From Bathymodiolus brooksi (taxonomy: Eukaryota > Mollusca > Bivalvia > Mytilida > Modiolidae): 64,000 bases of DNA. The stretch is from the NCBI GenBank assembly GCA_963680875.1, contig OY804576.1, positions 79,117,668-79,181,667 on the forward strand, given 5' to 3'. Shown here piece by piece: positions 1 through 10,970 of this stretch (position 1 is the stretch's first letter; every line of letters starts with the position of its first letter). Made by a program: the position numbers and the translations under genes. The notes beneath the pieces are model-generated. The model was not told the DNA's origin and did not search any database. It saw only the letters and a program-made list of their open reading frames with translations.

Positions 1-977
1 TTTGTATGTAAATTGTATTGTGCAGTCAAAACTATTTACAGCAAACCTCTGTTCAAGGTCTCCCATGCTTCATTATTGGTTGAATTTATTTTGTCAAGTA
101 GTTTTTATTATGTCATTTTTTTCCACTAAATATGTCCTTTGCCAAAACAGATGTTATCTACCAGTAACTCCCTAAAAAAATCTAAAGTCACTTGACCATT
201 TTATGCTAGTTTTTAATTGATTAAAGAAACTGCACCAGAATTTCTTTTTCAATAATTATTTCCAGTATCAGTGACCTACATGATGACATATCAGGGTCTA
301 CAATTCAATCTTTAATCCATGTTTGAATCAACTGGTAATATAAGCTTTATATTATTTATGGTATTCTATTATAAATCCAATATCCAATATTAAACTCTAT
401 ATCTGTACAATGTGTCTATTAGACCTCTAATGTATCAGAACTAAGGTGGACGTGGATCAATTTAACTACTGTTGTAATACAATATACTAATGCAAACATG
501 TTTCATTGTTTTCTTAAAAATGCAATAAATTTTTAAAACTGTAATTAAATTTGTGCATCTATTGAAAATGTTCCAGCTTGAGTGGTCTCTATGGAAATTG
601 TATATTAATATTGATGACCATTATCCAAAGTTACGTGCTATAAATGCCTTTCAATAGATGTTTTCCATATTCTAGAAGTCATTATGACCTTTTAGTTGAT
701 TGTATATATACCCATCTAAAAATTACAATTACAACAAATTGATATTACGGTACATTCCTGGATTAGAATTTAGGTACAGTATATGGTTATACACTAACCA
801 TATAGACATTTTGTGTCAAATATCCATTTAACCTTGTAAATTTTCTTTATCAGGAGCAGAGGTACTGCAATCTAATCATGAAATTCATGACTAACTGTAG
901 ACCCTTTTAAGTGTAATTGCTATTTTTTTTTAATCAATTTATCAGTTCTACTACTGGAACATTTTAGTAATTTCTGA
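1..977. other. No gene seen (AT-rich)
   Basis: AT-rich sequence with stops in all frames. I see no exon-like open stretch with splice signals, no RNA gene and no clear repeat. Confidence 0.5.
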
Positions 978-1805
978 GGATTTTCTCATTAACTCTGAAA
1001 TTAAACTATATCATGTGATGTTGGCCATATTGGATTGAGAATTTTTCTCATTAACTCCAAGGTTCGAAATTATTGTAAGTCTGATAGCCCGACGCTAGAA
1101 GAATTGCGCTCAGTCTAGGCCAAGTTGTTTTATCGTAGACCGTGTCGAGGTGATTTACGACTATCAATTTCCGGAAATGGTGTTCCGTGCAGACGTCGTT
1201 TTCTATCTTATGTAAAATCCTTGGTCATGTCGGCACTTGAAATAAACTACTCTTTTCTCCGCTATATGTAAGAACTTATATGACTATGATCATGAGTTCA
1301 AGGTTACTTTTTCAATAAAAAAAATTTGTGGAAATTCTTACTGGGAGTTTCAAAACCGGAGTCTAAACGAAAGTTGACATTTTTCAATCTTTGAAACCAA
1401 AAAAATACACTTTTTTTGACACAATATTTGCACATCTCATACATTCAAAACATACTCAGAATGCAGGATTTTGCATTTAATTATTAAAAAGTTTCTTTCT
1501 CTCTAGCATATCTGGGTCGCTTTGCGACCCTCACCACAAATACAGGTCTAGACATTTTCCTTCAGGGCTAGAATAGATTAAATCAGTCTAGCCCTGCAGT
1601 CTAGACATCAATTCCCATTAAATTCTATCCCTGTAACTCTGAAATTAAACTATATCATGTGATGTTGGCCATATTGGATTGAGGATTTTTCTCATTAACT
1701 CTGAAATTAAACTATATCATGTGATGTTGGCCATATTGGAATGACGATTTTTCTCATTAACTCTGAATTTAAACTATATCATGTGATAGTGGCCATATTG
1801 GATTT
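978..1805. repeat. ~65-bp tandem repeat interrupted by a ~570-bp insertion
   Basis: A unit containing CTGAAATTAAACTATATCAT and GTTGGCCATATTGGATTGAG occurs once at about 978-1060 and then three times in tandem at 1634-1805. The block between (about 1061-1633) is unlike the unit and includes a small hairpin, GGGTCGCTTTGCGACCC, near 1510. It looks like an insertion into, or divergence within, the array. I did not find clear terminal repeats for it. Confidence 0.6.
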
Positions 1806-2009
1806 CTAAATGCCACAAAAAAAATATGAAGTTTGTACCAGGGCCATTCAATGTACATTCATGCTATGTTTACTTTTAAATGGTTCAGTGGTTTTCGAGA
1901 ATTAGAGATTATGACTTTCAAAATATATAAATATATATATATTATTTTGATGATTTAACAAAAAGTTGAATGTACTGGGTATATAATTTACCTAAACATA
2001 GAGGTATGC

Positions 2010-2660
2010 ATAGGGATTTACTGGGTACTGGTGAAAGTTCCCAGGGCTCAGACCCACAGAGCTGCTCATCATGTCCCCAAGTGGCGAATAGGGGGAGACC
2101 TCTCGAACCCCCCGTTACAATACAGAAAGCTTAACCATTGACCATAGTGGGTATAATTCTTAGAGATCTCTTTTGTAGATTTCGAAAACAAGAGGAGGCA
2201 CATTGTAGCCACTACAAAAGACTAAATTCTATGTCCCTTCCTAGCTCTCCATACTTTTTTCAGTGAATCTGGTTGATCTATCCCTTCCCTCATTTCAATA
2301 TAGTTTTTATATATCAATGAACTTGTTCTCGTCCTGAAGGGCCCGGGTGGCTCAATGAGTTAGGTAGTTGGATTACCTAACAACTCATACAAGCCTATCA
2401 CCAATACTGCATGGGTTGGCGTCCAGCTTTGTAAATTACAAAAAAGGGTGCACTCGACTCGCAGCCGCAAGTGATAAAGTTTACCCGGTGGTTCTATTCG
2501 GGTACTCCGGCTTCTTCCACCACAAAACTGGTCACCATGATATAGCTGAAATATTGCTGAAAGTGGCATTAAACACAATAAGTCAAATCAAATCAAATTT
2601 CGTCCTGAATATAGCTGATATACTGCTTGCTGGACATTAAGCAATAATCAATCAATCAAT
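2010..2660 (+). repeat. Interspersed repeat R1 with (ATCA)n tail, host of a nested SINE
   Basis: Recognisable blocks recur elsewhere in the window: CACAGAGCTGCTCA near 2055 matches the reverse complement near 28715; the CTCTCCATACTT block and the CTTGTTCT...GGACATTAAGCAA end match 28021-28310 and, inverted, 28350-28755. It ends in AATCAATCAATCAATCAA, a simple-repeat tail typical of retroposons. It is interrupted by a SINE at 2339-2599. It does not appear to be coding. Confidence 0.55.
2339..2599 (+). mobile_element. tRNA-derived-type SINE with 10-bp target duplication
   Basis: The insertion is flanked by direct repeats TCGTCCTGAA at 2329-2338 and 2600-2609, which is the signature of LINE-type target-primed insertion. 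The body shares with ten other copies in this window the blocks GATAAAGTTT, ACTCCGG..TTCCTCCACCA.AAAACTG and GATATAGCTGAAATATTG followed by GAAAGTGGCATTAAACAC. The 3' tail is a short CAAAT repeat. This copy is diverged in its head region. Confidence 0.85.
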
Positions 2661-2706
2661 CAATTATTGGGATTTACATTTCATTGTATGCAACATGATA
2701 GCAAAT

Positions 2707-3940
2707 AATACTAGAGGCTCAGTGGGATGAGCCTGTGTCGCTCACCTTTCATTGTGCTTTGAGGAAACTTAATGCAGAACCTTCCATAGGTGCCTCCCAC
2801 CAAATTTTGGTTCATTTGGCTAAGCAGTTACAGAGAAGATTCTTAGAAATCGACCAACCAGAAACAAGAATTGCCTATGGCAGCCATGTTTGTTAACGGA
2901 TCGAGACACAATTTGCAATCTTTATAGAGCACCTTCCATATATGTTTCCTACAAAGTTTCGGTTCTTTGGTTAAGCAGTTTCAGAGAAGAAGATTTTTAT
3001 AAATCGACCAATCAGAAACAAGCATTGCCTATGGTGGCCATGTTTGTCTATGGATCAAAACAAAATGAGCAATCCCTATAGTGGCCCTTCCATAGATGCT
3101 TCCTATCAAGTTTCTGTTCATTAGGCAAAGCGGTTTCAGAGGAGAAGATTTTTAGAAATTGACCAATCAGAAACAAGAATTGCCTGTGGTGGCCATGTTT
3201 GTTAACGGATCGGGACGAAATGAGCAATTTTTATAGAGGACCTTCCATAGATGCTTCCTACCAAGTTTCGGTTCATTTGGCAAAGCGGTTTCAGAGGAGA
3301 AGATTTTTAGAAATCGACAAATTAGAAACAAGAATTGCCTGTGGTGGCCATGTTTGTTAATGGATCGGGAGGAAATGAGCAATCTTTATAGAGGACCGCC
3401 CATAGATGATACCTACCAAGTTTCAGTTCCTTTGGCTAAGCGGTTTCAGAAGAGAAGATTTTTAGAAATCGACCAATCAGAAACAAGAATTGACTGTGGC
3501 AGCCATGTTTGTACATGGATCGGGAGGAAATGAGTAATCTTTATAGATGACCGCCCATAGATGATACTGATACCTACCAAGTTTCAGTTCATTTGGCTAA
3601 GCGGTTTCAGAGGAGAAGATTATTTAGAAATCAACCAATCAGAAACAAGAATTGTCTATGGTGGCCATGTTTGTTAACTGATCGAGAGGAGAAGAATTTT
3701 AAAAATCTGCCAAGCAGAAACAAGAGTCGCCTGTGGCGGCCATGTTTGTTAACGAATCGGGACGAAATGAGCAAACTTTATAGAGGACCTTCAATTTCCA
3801 TAGATGCTTCCTACCAAGTTTCAGTTCATTTGGCTGAGGGGTTTCAGAGGAGAAGAGTGAAAAGTTAACGATGACAGACGACGGATGCCAAGTGATGGCA
3901 AAAGCTCACATTACCTTTGGCAAGGTGAGTTAAAAACCCT
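2707..3940 (+). repeat. Tandem-core interspersed element (~152-bp units, ~7 copies) ending in a hairpin
   Basis: About seven imperfect units of roughly 150 bp (starting near 2776, 2927, 3081, 3237, 3389, 3547 and 3783) share CCAATCAGAAACAAGAATTG and GGCCATGTTTGTTAACGGAT. The left end has a short hairpin (GAGGCTCA...TGAGCCT). The right end has GCTCAC...GGTGAG, after a GACGACGGATGCCAAGTGATG stretch. A unique 5' part, a tandem core of 150-170 bp units and a 3' hairpin is the layout known for bivalve pearl/CvA elements, considered non-autonomous Helitron relatives. Small open frames across it are by-products of the repeat. Confidence 0.65.
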
Positions 3941-4540
3941 ATTTAAATCTATATACCGGTACATTCTCAGGGGGGTACAGACCCTATAATATCTTCAAGG
4001 TTTGGGATTTTTTTGGGGTCAAACCCAATAACATTCTTGATTAATATAACCTTCATATACAACATATTAAATGGATCTTTCCTAAGAATTTTTTTTTTTA
4101 ACAAAACAGATTTCTTTGCCATATTTTGATTTTTTTTTTTTTAATAAACTGTGTGGTGCCCAAATTCAATCGAACTATTAATCCAAACAATTCTGTGTTT
4201 TTTTACAACAAATAATAAATTTAATAAACTTACAAATTAATTCATTTCACAGAAAACAACAAGTACAATAGTGAATATATATATTTACAGTTTTAAGTAT
4301 GTTTTATTATGTTGCTTGTTTAAATTATCTTTATAATGTAGACAAATTTGTATTGGCTATTTGAAGAGATAAAAATGTGATCTTTAAATACAATTCAAAA
4401 ATAAATTTGTTTTATAACAACATTTTAAATAAGTGTAAATTAAATCTTTTATTGATAAATAGATTTAACTAGTACTTGCTATGATATCATATACATGTGA
4501 AGGATCAGTGTTTGTCGATTTTATGGAAAGAAAGTGTAAG
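3941..4540. other. No gene seen (AT-rich)
   Basis: Strongly AT-rich with several T and A runs. No exon, RNA gene or clear repeat recognised. Confidence 0.45.
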
Positions 4541-4692
4541 AAAGACTGTAATCCTGTATAAACCAAATTTTAAATAAAGTCTCAATGTAGGAAATCTTTG
4601 TCAAATTAACCTGCATAAACCAAACACCTAACCTATCTATTCTGAACACAAAAGTTGGTCCCACTGGAGGTTCGGATTAGGTTTCACTGTAA
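4541..4692. mobile_element. MITE with hAT-like CAGTGAAACCT ends
   Basis: Left end GACTGTAATCCTGTATAAACC pairs with the right end ...GGTTTCACTGTAAC (reverse complement CAGTGAAACC). Inside, GAACACAAAAGTTGGTCCCA matches, in the opposite orientation, the element at 59347-59683 (TTGGGACCAGCTTTTGTGTT). CAGTGAAACCTGT termini are common on hAT-type MITEs. No transposase. Confidence 0.55.
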
Positions 4693-4904
4693 CTTGACAC
4701 CAACAAATGCAGGAATTACTGAGCCTTACAATATCAAAAAAATTCAAGAAATTTTCTACCCATAAATAAAAAAAGTTCTTTCACAGTTTCACAGTTATTG
4801 ATTTTCCTCCTATTTCAGAATACAAATGTAGTAGAGGTAACAGCTCAAAAGTAAGAAAAAAACAATCCTTATTCATTTATTTATGTTCAAGTGTACTTCA
4901 TGAT

Positions 4905-5035
4905 GTTCCAATGGTAGAGCATATTTTATCTCCAAAAAATGCAATGTCCCCGATGGGATTAGAAAACCTGAGACCTGTCGCATATTAAGCCAACGCTCTA
5001 CCAACTGAGCTAAAGGAGATCTCCACAACTGCAAT
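4905..5035 (-). mobile_element. tRNA-derived SINE fragment (tRNA-like head)
   Basis: Read on the minus strand, the head is CTCCTTTAGCTCAGTTGGTA followed by GAGCGTTGGCTTAATATGCG. TAGCTCAGTTGGTAGAGC is a canonical tRNA D-arm/A-box. The expected T-arm is degenerate (GGTTTTCTAATCCC) and the two acceptor-stem halves do not pair, so this is a SINE head or tRNA pseudogene rather than a working tRNA gene. Confidence 0.55.
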
Positions 5036-5207
5036 TAGTGGAGGTTGGTTATGAACCTACTACTGTTCCTATAACCTTATGTTGAGAAGCATACCAGTTA
5101 AAATATGTTAAAATTTCCAAATGATATTGATAAGCATTTTAAGCAAAATTAGCATTCTAGTAAAACAGATAAACTGTAATGGGACATTGCCATAGAAAAA
5201 TAGGTAG

Positions 5208-5350
5208 TCCCCTTCTTATCAGCCCCCCACCCCTTTCTTCAATGAAAAGACAGCCTTATAAGAATGGTAATCTCTCTTTAGAGTGACAATTTAGTAATAC
5301 TTTACAACCTCAGTGTAACTGAAATGTGGCCTGATAAGAGGGAGAGGTTT
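5208..5350. mobile_element. Possible MITE (CCCCTTCTTATCAG inverted ends)
   Basis: AGTCCCCTTCTTATCAGCCC on the left faces GGCCTGATAAGAGGGAGAGG on the right, 130 bp apart, as imperfect inverted repeats. No target duplication was confirmed. Confidence 0.4.
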
Positions 5351-6393
5351 TATTTGGTGAGCACTACTGTACATGTAGCTATATATAGGGTGTAGAATGT
5401 ACTGTACAATGTATTTTATTCATATATTTTAGTAAAACCAAAGGATAGATTTTATTTTAAATCCTAAGCTAAAAAATAAATAGTTTTAAATACAAATGTA
5501 ATAGCCATTGGCTTTGAATTTGAAGTTGCATAATTTTTTTAAAAACTCTTTAAATTCTTTATCCAATTTATTAACTGTTAAAACAAACTCAATATAGTGT
5601 AAAATATTAACTTTTCACTGATCATGAGTCCTAGCGATCCCTCACAATAGAATCACAATAAATTCTCCACAGCTGCAATAAGTGTTACTATCTATACCCC
5701 CCTTTTTTATTAACAACATTATTGTACATCATTATATCTATTCTGTTATACCCTATTATTATTACCACTGTATTGTATTCATTACACTACCATCTATTCA
5801 GTAAATTATGATAAGAATCTTAATTACTGTCTTATTTAGCCCTGAGGTTTGTTTTAAAGAGAGAGATTTTCACTTTATACATCTCACTTAAATACACTGC
5901 TCTATTATAATTTTTCCAAAGAAAATGAAGATTACTGGTACAGACAGTTTTGTGACATTATCAATGAAGGTTTTGTACTGTCTTTTCTTTTAGAAAATAA
6001 CATCGAAAAATTGAAAATTGAAGGGGTGTGAAAATTAAATTTTCCATCACGGAAAATATGTCCACATAAGCCTGTTAATCTTAACACCACTGGTGTGGCC
6101 TTGCCCTCCAATACCAACCTAATGATCAAGTGTCAAAGGTTTCTAGACACCACCAACCCATTGTTGGGTGTTTGACTGGTCAGTTCAATATGACTGCCCT
6201 GGCTTTTGACCCCTAGAAAATCTAGTAGTCACATGTACAGATATAGCTGAAAAATTTGCTTAAAAGTGACAATATAATGTAAATAATATCAATAATGTAC
6301 ATTGTAGATCCTTTATTGATATTGCATAAATAAATAATTAATTAACCAATTAACCGGCTTAAACATGTTACATGTAAATGGATAATATCTTAC
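5351..6393. other. No gene seen
   Basis: AT-rich. A block near 5985-6070 (AGAAAATAACATC...GGGGTGTGAAAATTAA) recurs near 61880-61950, so part of this is an interspersed repeat of unknown type. Confidence 0.4.
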
Positions 6394-6454
6394 CAGTCAC
6401 TTCTTCACATTTCTCATTCTTTATCGGAGTCTTACTCTTGTCAGCAGACGATCG
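6394..6454 (-). CDS. Possible small exon, minus strand (weak)
   Basis: On the minus strand a strong donor, ACTG|GTAAGAT, ends an open stretch encoding RSSADKSKTPIKNEKCEEVT. A possible acceptor (TTTTTGCAAAG) lies upstream of it. It is downstream of the synaptotagmin-14-like exon on the same strand, so it could belong to that gene. However, it would begin in phase 0, whereas the known exon ends in phase 1, so at least one further exon would be needed between them. I do not recognise the peptide. Confidence 0.2.
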
Positions 6455-7778
6455 CTTTGCAAAAATTCCACAACAGGAAAAAAATTGTTTCTTTCCGATT
6501 TCAAAATTCACTATCTTTCTAAACATCTCATCATTTTTCTTACCATTGATTTTTTCACAAGCACTTTTAAGATAGTAATTACAATTTATATATATCCTGG
6601 GAACAATATTATCCAAAAGGGTATGACATATACCCTCAATCTCAGGCATAAACTAAGATCAATGTGAGGAAACCCTAAGGAAATTAATATTTCACAGAAA
6701 CTCTATTGCATTATTAACACAAACAAAAAAAATATAAACAGTATATTATTAATTTTCTATGAATGTTTTCTGCAAGTAGTTATATATACTGATAATTAAT
6801 TCCTATTAGCATGATTCAAAAATAAAGTAGTAAAAATGTATTCCAAACTTAATGTAAAACGTAAAAATATGAATTATTAACAATGCACAGTTTTAGTCAT
6901 GATTATTGATATGACAAACCACAACACAAGACTGAACAGTAGAATATCAGGTGATTCAATATTGTTACAATCTGGTAAAAACTTTTTTTTATTTTTTTTT
7001 TTTAAATCTTTGCATTCATGTATAAATTTGTATCTCTTTAATATTTATGCAAAGTTTTATCTTTATGATTATACTGATCATGAAGAATTCATAATCAAAA
7101 TAGTCTGTCCTTCCTTATTTTACTAATAAATCATTTTGTCAACACTTTAATCTTAAAATCCAACATGAACCTATATAGGTGATCTCTTGACAAAATTAAC
7201 TTCCCCCACATTAAGCAAGTTCTGTGAATGCACACTAATTGGATATGAAGTAAAATTTTGATGCTTCCCTAGTCTATACTAAGCTCATGTTCTGTGACTG
7301 CACACTGACTACATTTTGTAATTGGATTGAAATAAAATTTTGATGCCTCCCTTTAGTCCATAATAAGCTCAAAATATTAATAATTCTAAATGCCAACATT
7401 GTAGCTCATCATGTATATTATTATTGTCTGCATGCTTCAACATCAATGCCTTATGAACTGCAAACCAGAGCTACTAACGGTCCATAGAGCATTAGTATGC
7501 ATGTATGATTAGAAAGGCAAAAAAAAAAGATCTTCTCAAGCAGTAATATTCACCTTGAACTTTGGACTCGAGTTGAAGTATCATCGTGATTAAAAGACTA
7601 TTACTTGCCAGTGTCCATCCCTGAAGATCTTACATTGTAATTAAGTTTTCTATAAGATATAATTGAGAATCAGATACATTTGTATCTATTCATGATAAGA
7701 AATAATATTCACCGTAGAATGAAGCTTCATGTTAGATAAAAGAGTAAACTGTTTATCATCCAAGATTACTACTTGATA
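6455..7778. other. No gene seen (AT-rich)
   Basis: Stops are dense in all frames and homopolymer runs are frequent. Two similar stretches near 7210-7260 and 7275-7335 (TTCTGTGAATGCACACT / TTCTGTGACTGCACACT, followed by TAAAATTTTGATGC) look like a diverged local duplication. Confidence 0.45.
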
Positions 7779-8150
7779 AATGTTAGAGAATACTGAAGGG
7801 GCAATCAAAAATGGACAATCCAGAGAAACTGGCAACATAGATGAGAAAAAACAAAACAAAAACACAACACAATATGTGTTTGACACCACTATATGCAAAC
7901 AAACACAAATAAAGTAAATAAAGACATATAGCCCTCAAGATTACCAACAACTGGGTGTAAATACGAACCGAACATAATTTTTATGTGGAAATCGCAACAC
8001 GGAACTCAGAACATAAAGACACATATATAAGCCAAGAATTATATCACACTCAACTTCAGAGTATGAGTTTAAATTGCAGATTTTTGCCCAAAATATGCAA
8101 TTTAAGCTGATTTTTACAAAATTGATTCCAACACTTGTTGTGATCAAGAA
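7779..8150 (+). repeat. Interspersed repeat R3, partial copy
   Basis: GTTAGAGAATAC, GGGGCAATCAAAAATGGACA and CAATATGTGTT blocks are shared with 50490-50880, and the following HTATGTGGAAATC-type block with 55855-56105. The open frames on the minus strand are shared between the copies only because the repeat is shared. Confidence 0.6.
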
Positions 8151-8730
8151 ATGAAAGAAACAAATAACAAATAAAAAATAACAATGTTTCCTTGCTTTAC
8201 TTTAATCGATCATTTTGTGTCACATGTCATTTCCATTCATGTTCATTTACACCTCAAAATGCTTCAAGCCACAATATCGATTGGGTCAAGAACTTGACAA
8301 TGTACATTGGGTTCAAAGGGAAACATCGTTACATGAAGTAATACAAAAATTCCAACAACAATAAAAGGTTCACACAAAAGCATCACTGTGAAATAAATGT
8401 TCAAATAGTACCAAGAAAGGTCTACAGCATTTCATTCATTGCTGCATAATTTTAATTCATTTCTATTTTTTTCTCAATTGAAAAACTATCACCTCAATAT
8501 ATTGTATATTGATAATTCTATATTAATTTTTTCCATCATATAAATTATGAATATCAAATTAAATTCATTCCTTTTCTAAATAGCAAATAAGATCTAGACC
8601 TTACAACAAAACATGGCAATAATTGTTTTACATTTGTAATAGAACAAAGGGAATTTCAATGAATAATTTCAAATATGCTATTAATATAAGGAATTAATTA
8701 ATAATAATATGAATAATAGATTACACTACC
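8151..8730. other. No gene seen (AT-rich)
   Basis: AT-rich, with no exon-like stretch and no recognised repeat. Confidence 0.45.
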
Positions 8731-8896
8731 ACAGTCAAACCTGTATTAAGAGGTCACATTTGAGACAAAGAAAAGGTGGACTTTTAAGAGAGATTCAATT
8801 CATATAAAATTTTCTGTGACAGGTCAAGAAAAAGATGACCTTTTAATAAAGGTGATTGCTTAATAGAGGTGACCACATGGGCATGCTTGACTGTAT
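8731..8896. mobile_element. MITE with CAGTCAARC termini
   Basis: CAGTCAAACCTGTATTAAGA on the left faces a right end whose reverse complement is CAGTCAAGCATG...GTGGTCACCTCTATTAAG. Both ends share CAGTCAA and an AGAGGTCAC/AGAGGTGACC block. The ends are hAT-like. An 8-bp target duplication is not evident. Confidence 0.5.
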
Positions 8897-9257
8897 TTAT
8901 CAATTCTTTATTAGCAAAACTTACACCCAATATAGGGTGTGACAAAAACATTTTGACAAACTAGCCCGAACAACATTCAAGAAGAATTTTTTCTATTTGA
9001 TTAAGAAAATTTTATGCAATTTTTACTATCCCAAACCAATTTTTACTAGACCGAGCCGGGGCTTACGGCTAGTGGTTTTTGGCATAGACTTATTTATCCA
9101 AAAATCTCACTTTTGCCATACCTGCAAACCATCCCATTTTGTGCCGGAGTCTCCTGCACAAATGACAAAATTCCAGAAATCTCTCGCTTGCCGGTCCGCT
9201 CCTGTGCGGGAGTATAGAATCTCCCGCATTCGGATATTTTAATCCGCAATGATCAAC

Positions 9258-9315
9258 CGTAACTACTCGGCCATTCTCGCTACTGTAGGGTAACGAGAAT
9301 GGCCGAGTAGTTACG
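9258..9315. repeat. Perfect 22-bp-stem hairpin flanked by direct repeats
   Basis: Positions 9258-9279 and 9294-9315 are perfect reverse complements (CGTAACTACTCGG...CGAGTAGTTACG) around a 14-base loop. The hairpin is flanked by CCGCAATGATC at 9244-9254 and again just right of it (about 9319-9329), suggesting that it is a tiny insertion with an 11-bp direct repeat inside the hAT remnant. Confidence 0.75.
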
Positions 9316-9484
9316 ATTGCCGCAATGATCCACATTCGTATTTCTCAGGATTTTCCATTACTGTCAATAGAAGTAAACAAACAATGAGCGATCATTCGAA
9401 AACTTTGGCGAGTAGTTTTCATGTTCGATTTATAAGTAATCGAAAATCATATGTGATATAAAGGAGTTATTTTCAAAACAACTT

Positions 9485-9749
9485 AGTTATCCCAATTTGT
9501 CTAAGTTAGCCCAGGCATGTGTTGTTCTGCCAAATTTTAATGCAGATAGTGAACGTATTTTCTCAATGCTAAAAAAAATTCAAACTGAACATACATTGTA
9601 GGTCAGAATTGGTAAATGACACTATATGCTCACTTATTTGTGCCAAACAAAATCAAAATATGGAATGTTATGAGTATTGTCCTGACTCAGAGGTATTGAA
9701 AATGGCAAAAACAGCTTGTATAGATTATAACAATGAATTGAAGAAATAA
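9485..9749 (+). pseudogene. hAT transposase C-terminal fragment (frameshifted)
   Basis: The frame at 9488 reads YPNLSKLAQACVVLPNFNAD then SERIFSMLKKIQTEH. This is the hAT C-terminal dimerisation region (pattern LA..C....P..NA.SER.FS..K.I.T..R). It then hits a stop near 9599. One frame over it resumes as RSELVNDTICSLICAKQNQN and ends at a TAA at 9747-9749. The upstream catalytic domain is missing. The copy is therefore truncated and frameshifted and cannot make a transposase. Confidence 0.8.
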
Positions 9750-9920
9750 AGTATATTTATTAACTCTTATTGGTGTTTTGTAGATGTATATAGTGTACAG
9801 GATATATATTTAGGCTGAAAATGTCGTTCGCGCAAAATCTCCCCCTCAGCTGTCATAGCTGAGCCTGAGGGGGAGATCTCCCTCATTGAAGGTTTCAGAG
9901 GTTGGCAGGTATGCTTTTGC

Positions 9921-10214
9921 ACACAAAAAAATTAGAAAGCAACCAGTATTTGAGACAATTTATGTCAAGTAATCATTAACTTACTATAGTAGCCTTTGTT
10001 ATAATCAATATTATATCACTTTAAAGCACCTGCTCTCACTCCTGATAATTTGTTTGTTTAGATATTTTATTTCCCTTTGATGTTATGTTACACTGATGTC
10101 GTCATGTCTATACAGATAGTGATTTCTCTTTTTTTTCAGTGTTATAACTCTAATTGTAACATAAATGATGATGTTTATTATGAATTACTCAACTTAAATA
10201 AACAGCTGCGCCAA
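9921..10214. other. No gene seen
   Basis: AT-rich flank of the hAT remnant. No feature recognised. Confidence 0.4.
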
Positions 10215-10970
10215 GAGCGCATGATACGCCCGTCGTCAACATTCATACAATATTTGTAAAGACTTTCTTTCCCATAACTCTTGAATGAAAAATCGAAATT
10301 TCACCAAAAAGTATACAGACCGTAAGACTATCAATTCCAATAACTGTGCGAAGTTTGAAGTGAATTGGCCAAGGGGTTCTCAATTTACAGCACAACATAC
10401 AAAAAATCGCCTACAATTTGATGAATAAAGTCCAATAACTCTGGAATGAAAAATTGAAATTTCACCAAAAAGTATACAGACCATAAGACTATCAATTCCA
10501 ATAACTATGCGAAGTTTGAAGTGAATTGGCCAAGGGGTTCTCAATTTACAGCGCGACATACGAAAAATCGCCTACAATTTGATGAATAAAGTCCCATAAA
10601 TCTGGAATGAAAAATTGAAATTTCACCAAAAAGTATACAGACCATAAGACTATCAATTCCAATAACTATGCGAAGTTTGAAGTGAATTGGCAAAGGGGTT
10701 CTCAATTTACAGTGCGACATACGAAAAATTGCCTTAAAATCACGTACAATTTGATGAATAAAGTCCCATAACTCTGGAATGAAAATTCGAAATTCACCAT
10801 AGAGTATACAGACCGTAAGACCATCAATTCCAATAACTCTGTGAAATTTGAAGTGAATTGGCCAAAGGGTTCTTAAGTTATAGCGCGACATGTGAAACGG
10901 ACGGACAGTCGGACATTGATATACCATAATACGTCCCGTCTTAAAACGGGCATATAAAAATGTGTTTGTA
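10215..10970 (+). repeat. Tandem-core interspersed element (~160-bp units, 4 copies) with terminal hairpin
   Basis: Four units (anchor ACTATCAATTCCAATAACT at about 10328, 10488, 10649 and, diverged, 10820) are preceded by GATACGCCCGTCGT. They are followed by GGACGGACAGTCGGACATTG and a terminal hairpin, CCCGTCTTAAAACGGGCATATA. The outer TACGCCCGT and ACGGGCATA are inverted. This is the same plan as 2707-3940 and 51497-52150. A 128-residue minus-strand open frame across the units is a repeat artefact. Confidence 0.7.

Larger units (their letters stand above)
9117..9913 (+). mobile_element. hAT-type transposon remnant with 7-bp flanking repeat
   Basis: Ends CATACCTGCAAACC (9117) and GGTTGGCAGGTATG (to 9913) are inverted repeats with one mismatch region. 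Direct repeats CTTTTGC flank them at 9110-9116 and 9914-9920, close to the 8 bp expected for hAT. The interior carries the C-terminal end of a hAT transposase and a perfect hairpin. At 797 bp it is an internally deleted copy. Confidence 0.65.

Noticed and set aside
6368..6649. 93-codon minus-strand frame as a gene
   Set aside because: Only the segment ending at the strong donor (6394) is exon-like. The upstream part is AT-rich and lacks a matching acceptor phase.
10541..10927. 128-codon open frame, minus strand
   Set aside because: Covers the tandem units of the element at 10215-10970. The peptide simply repeats with the DNA unit.
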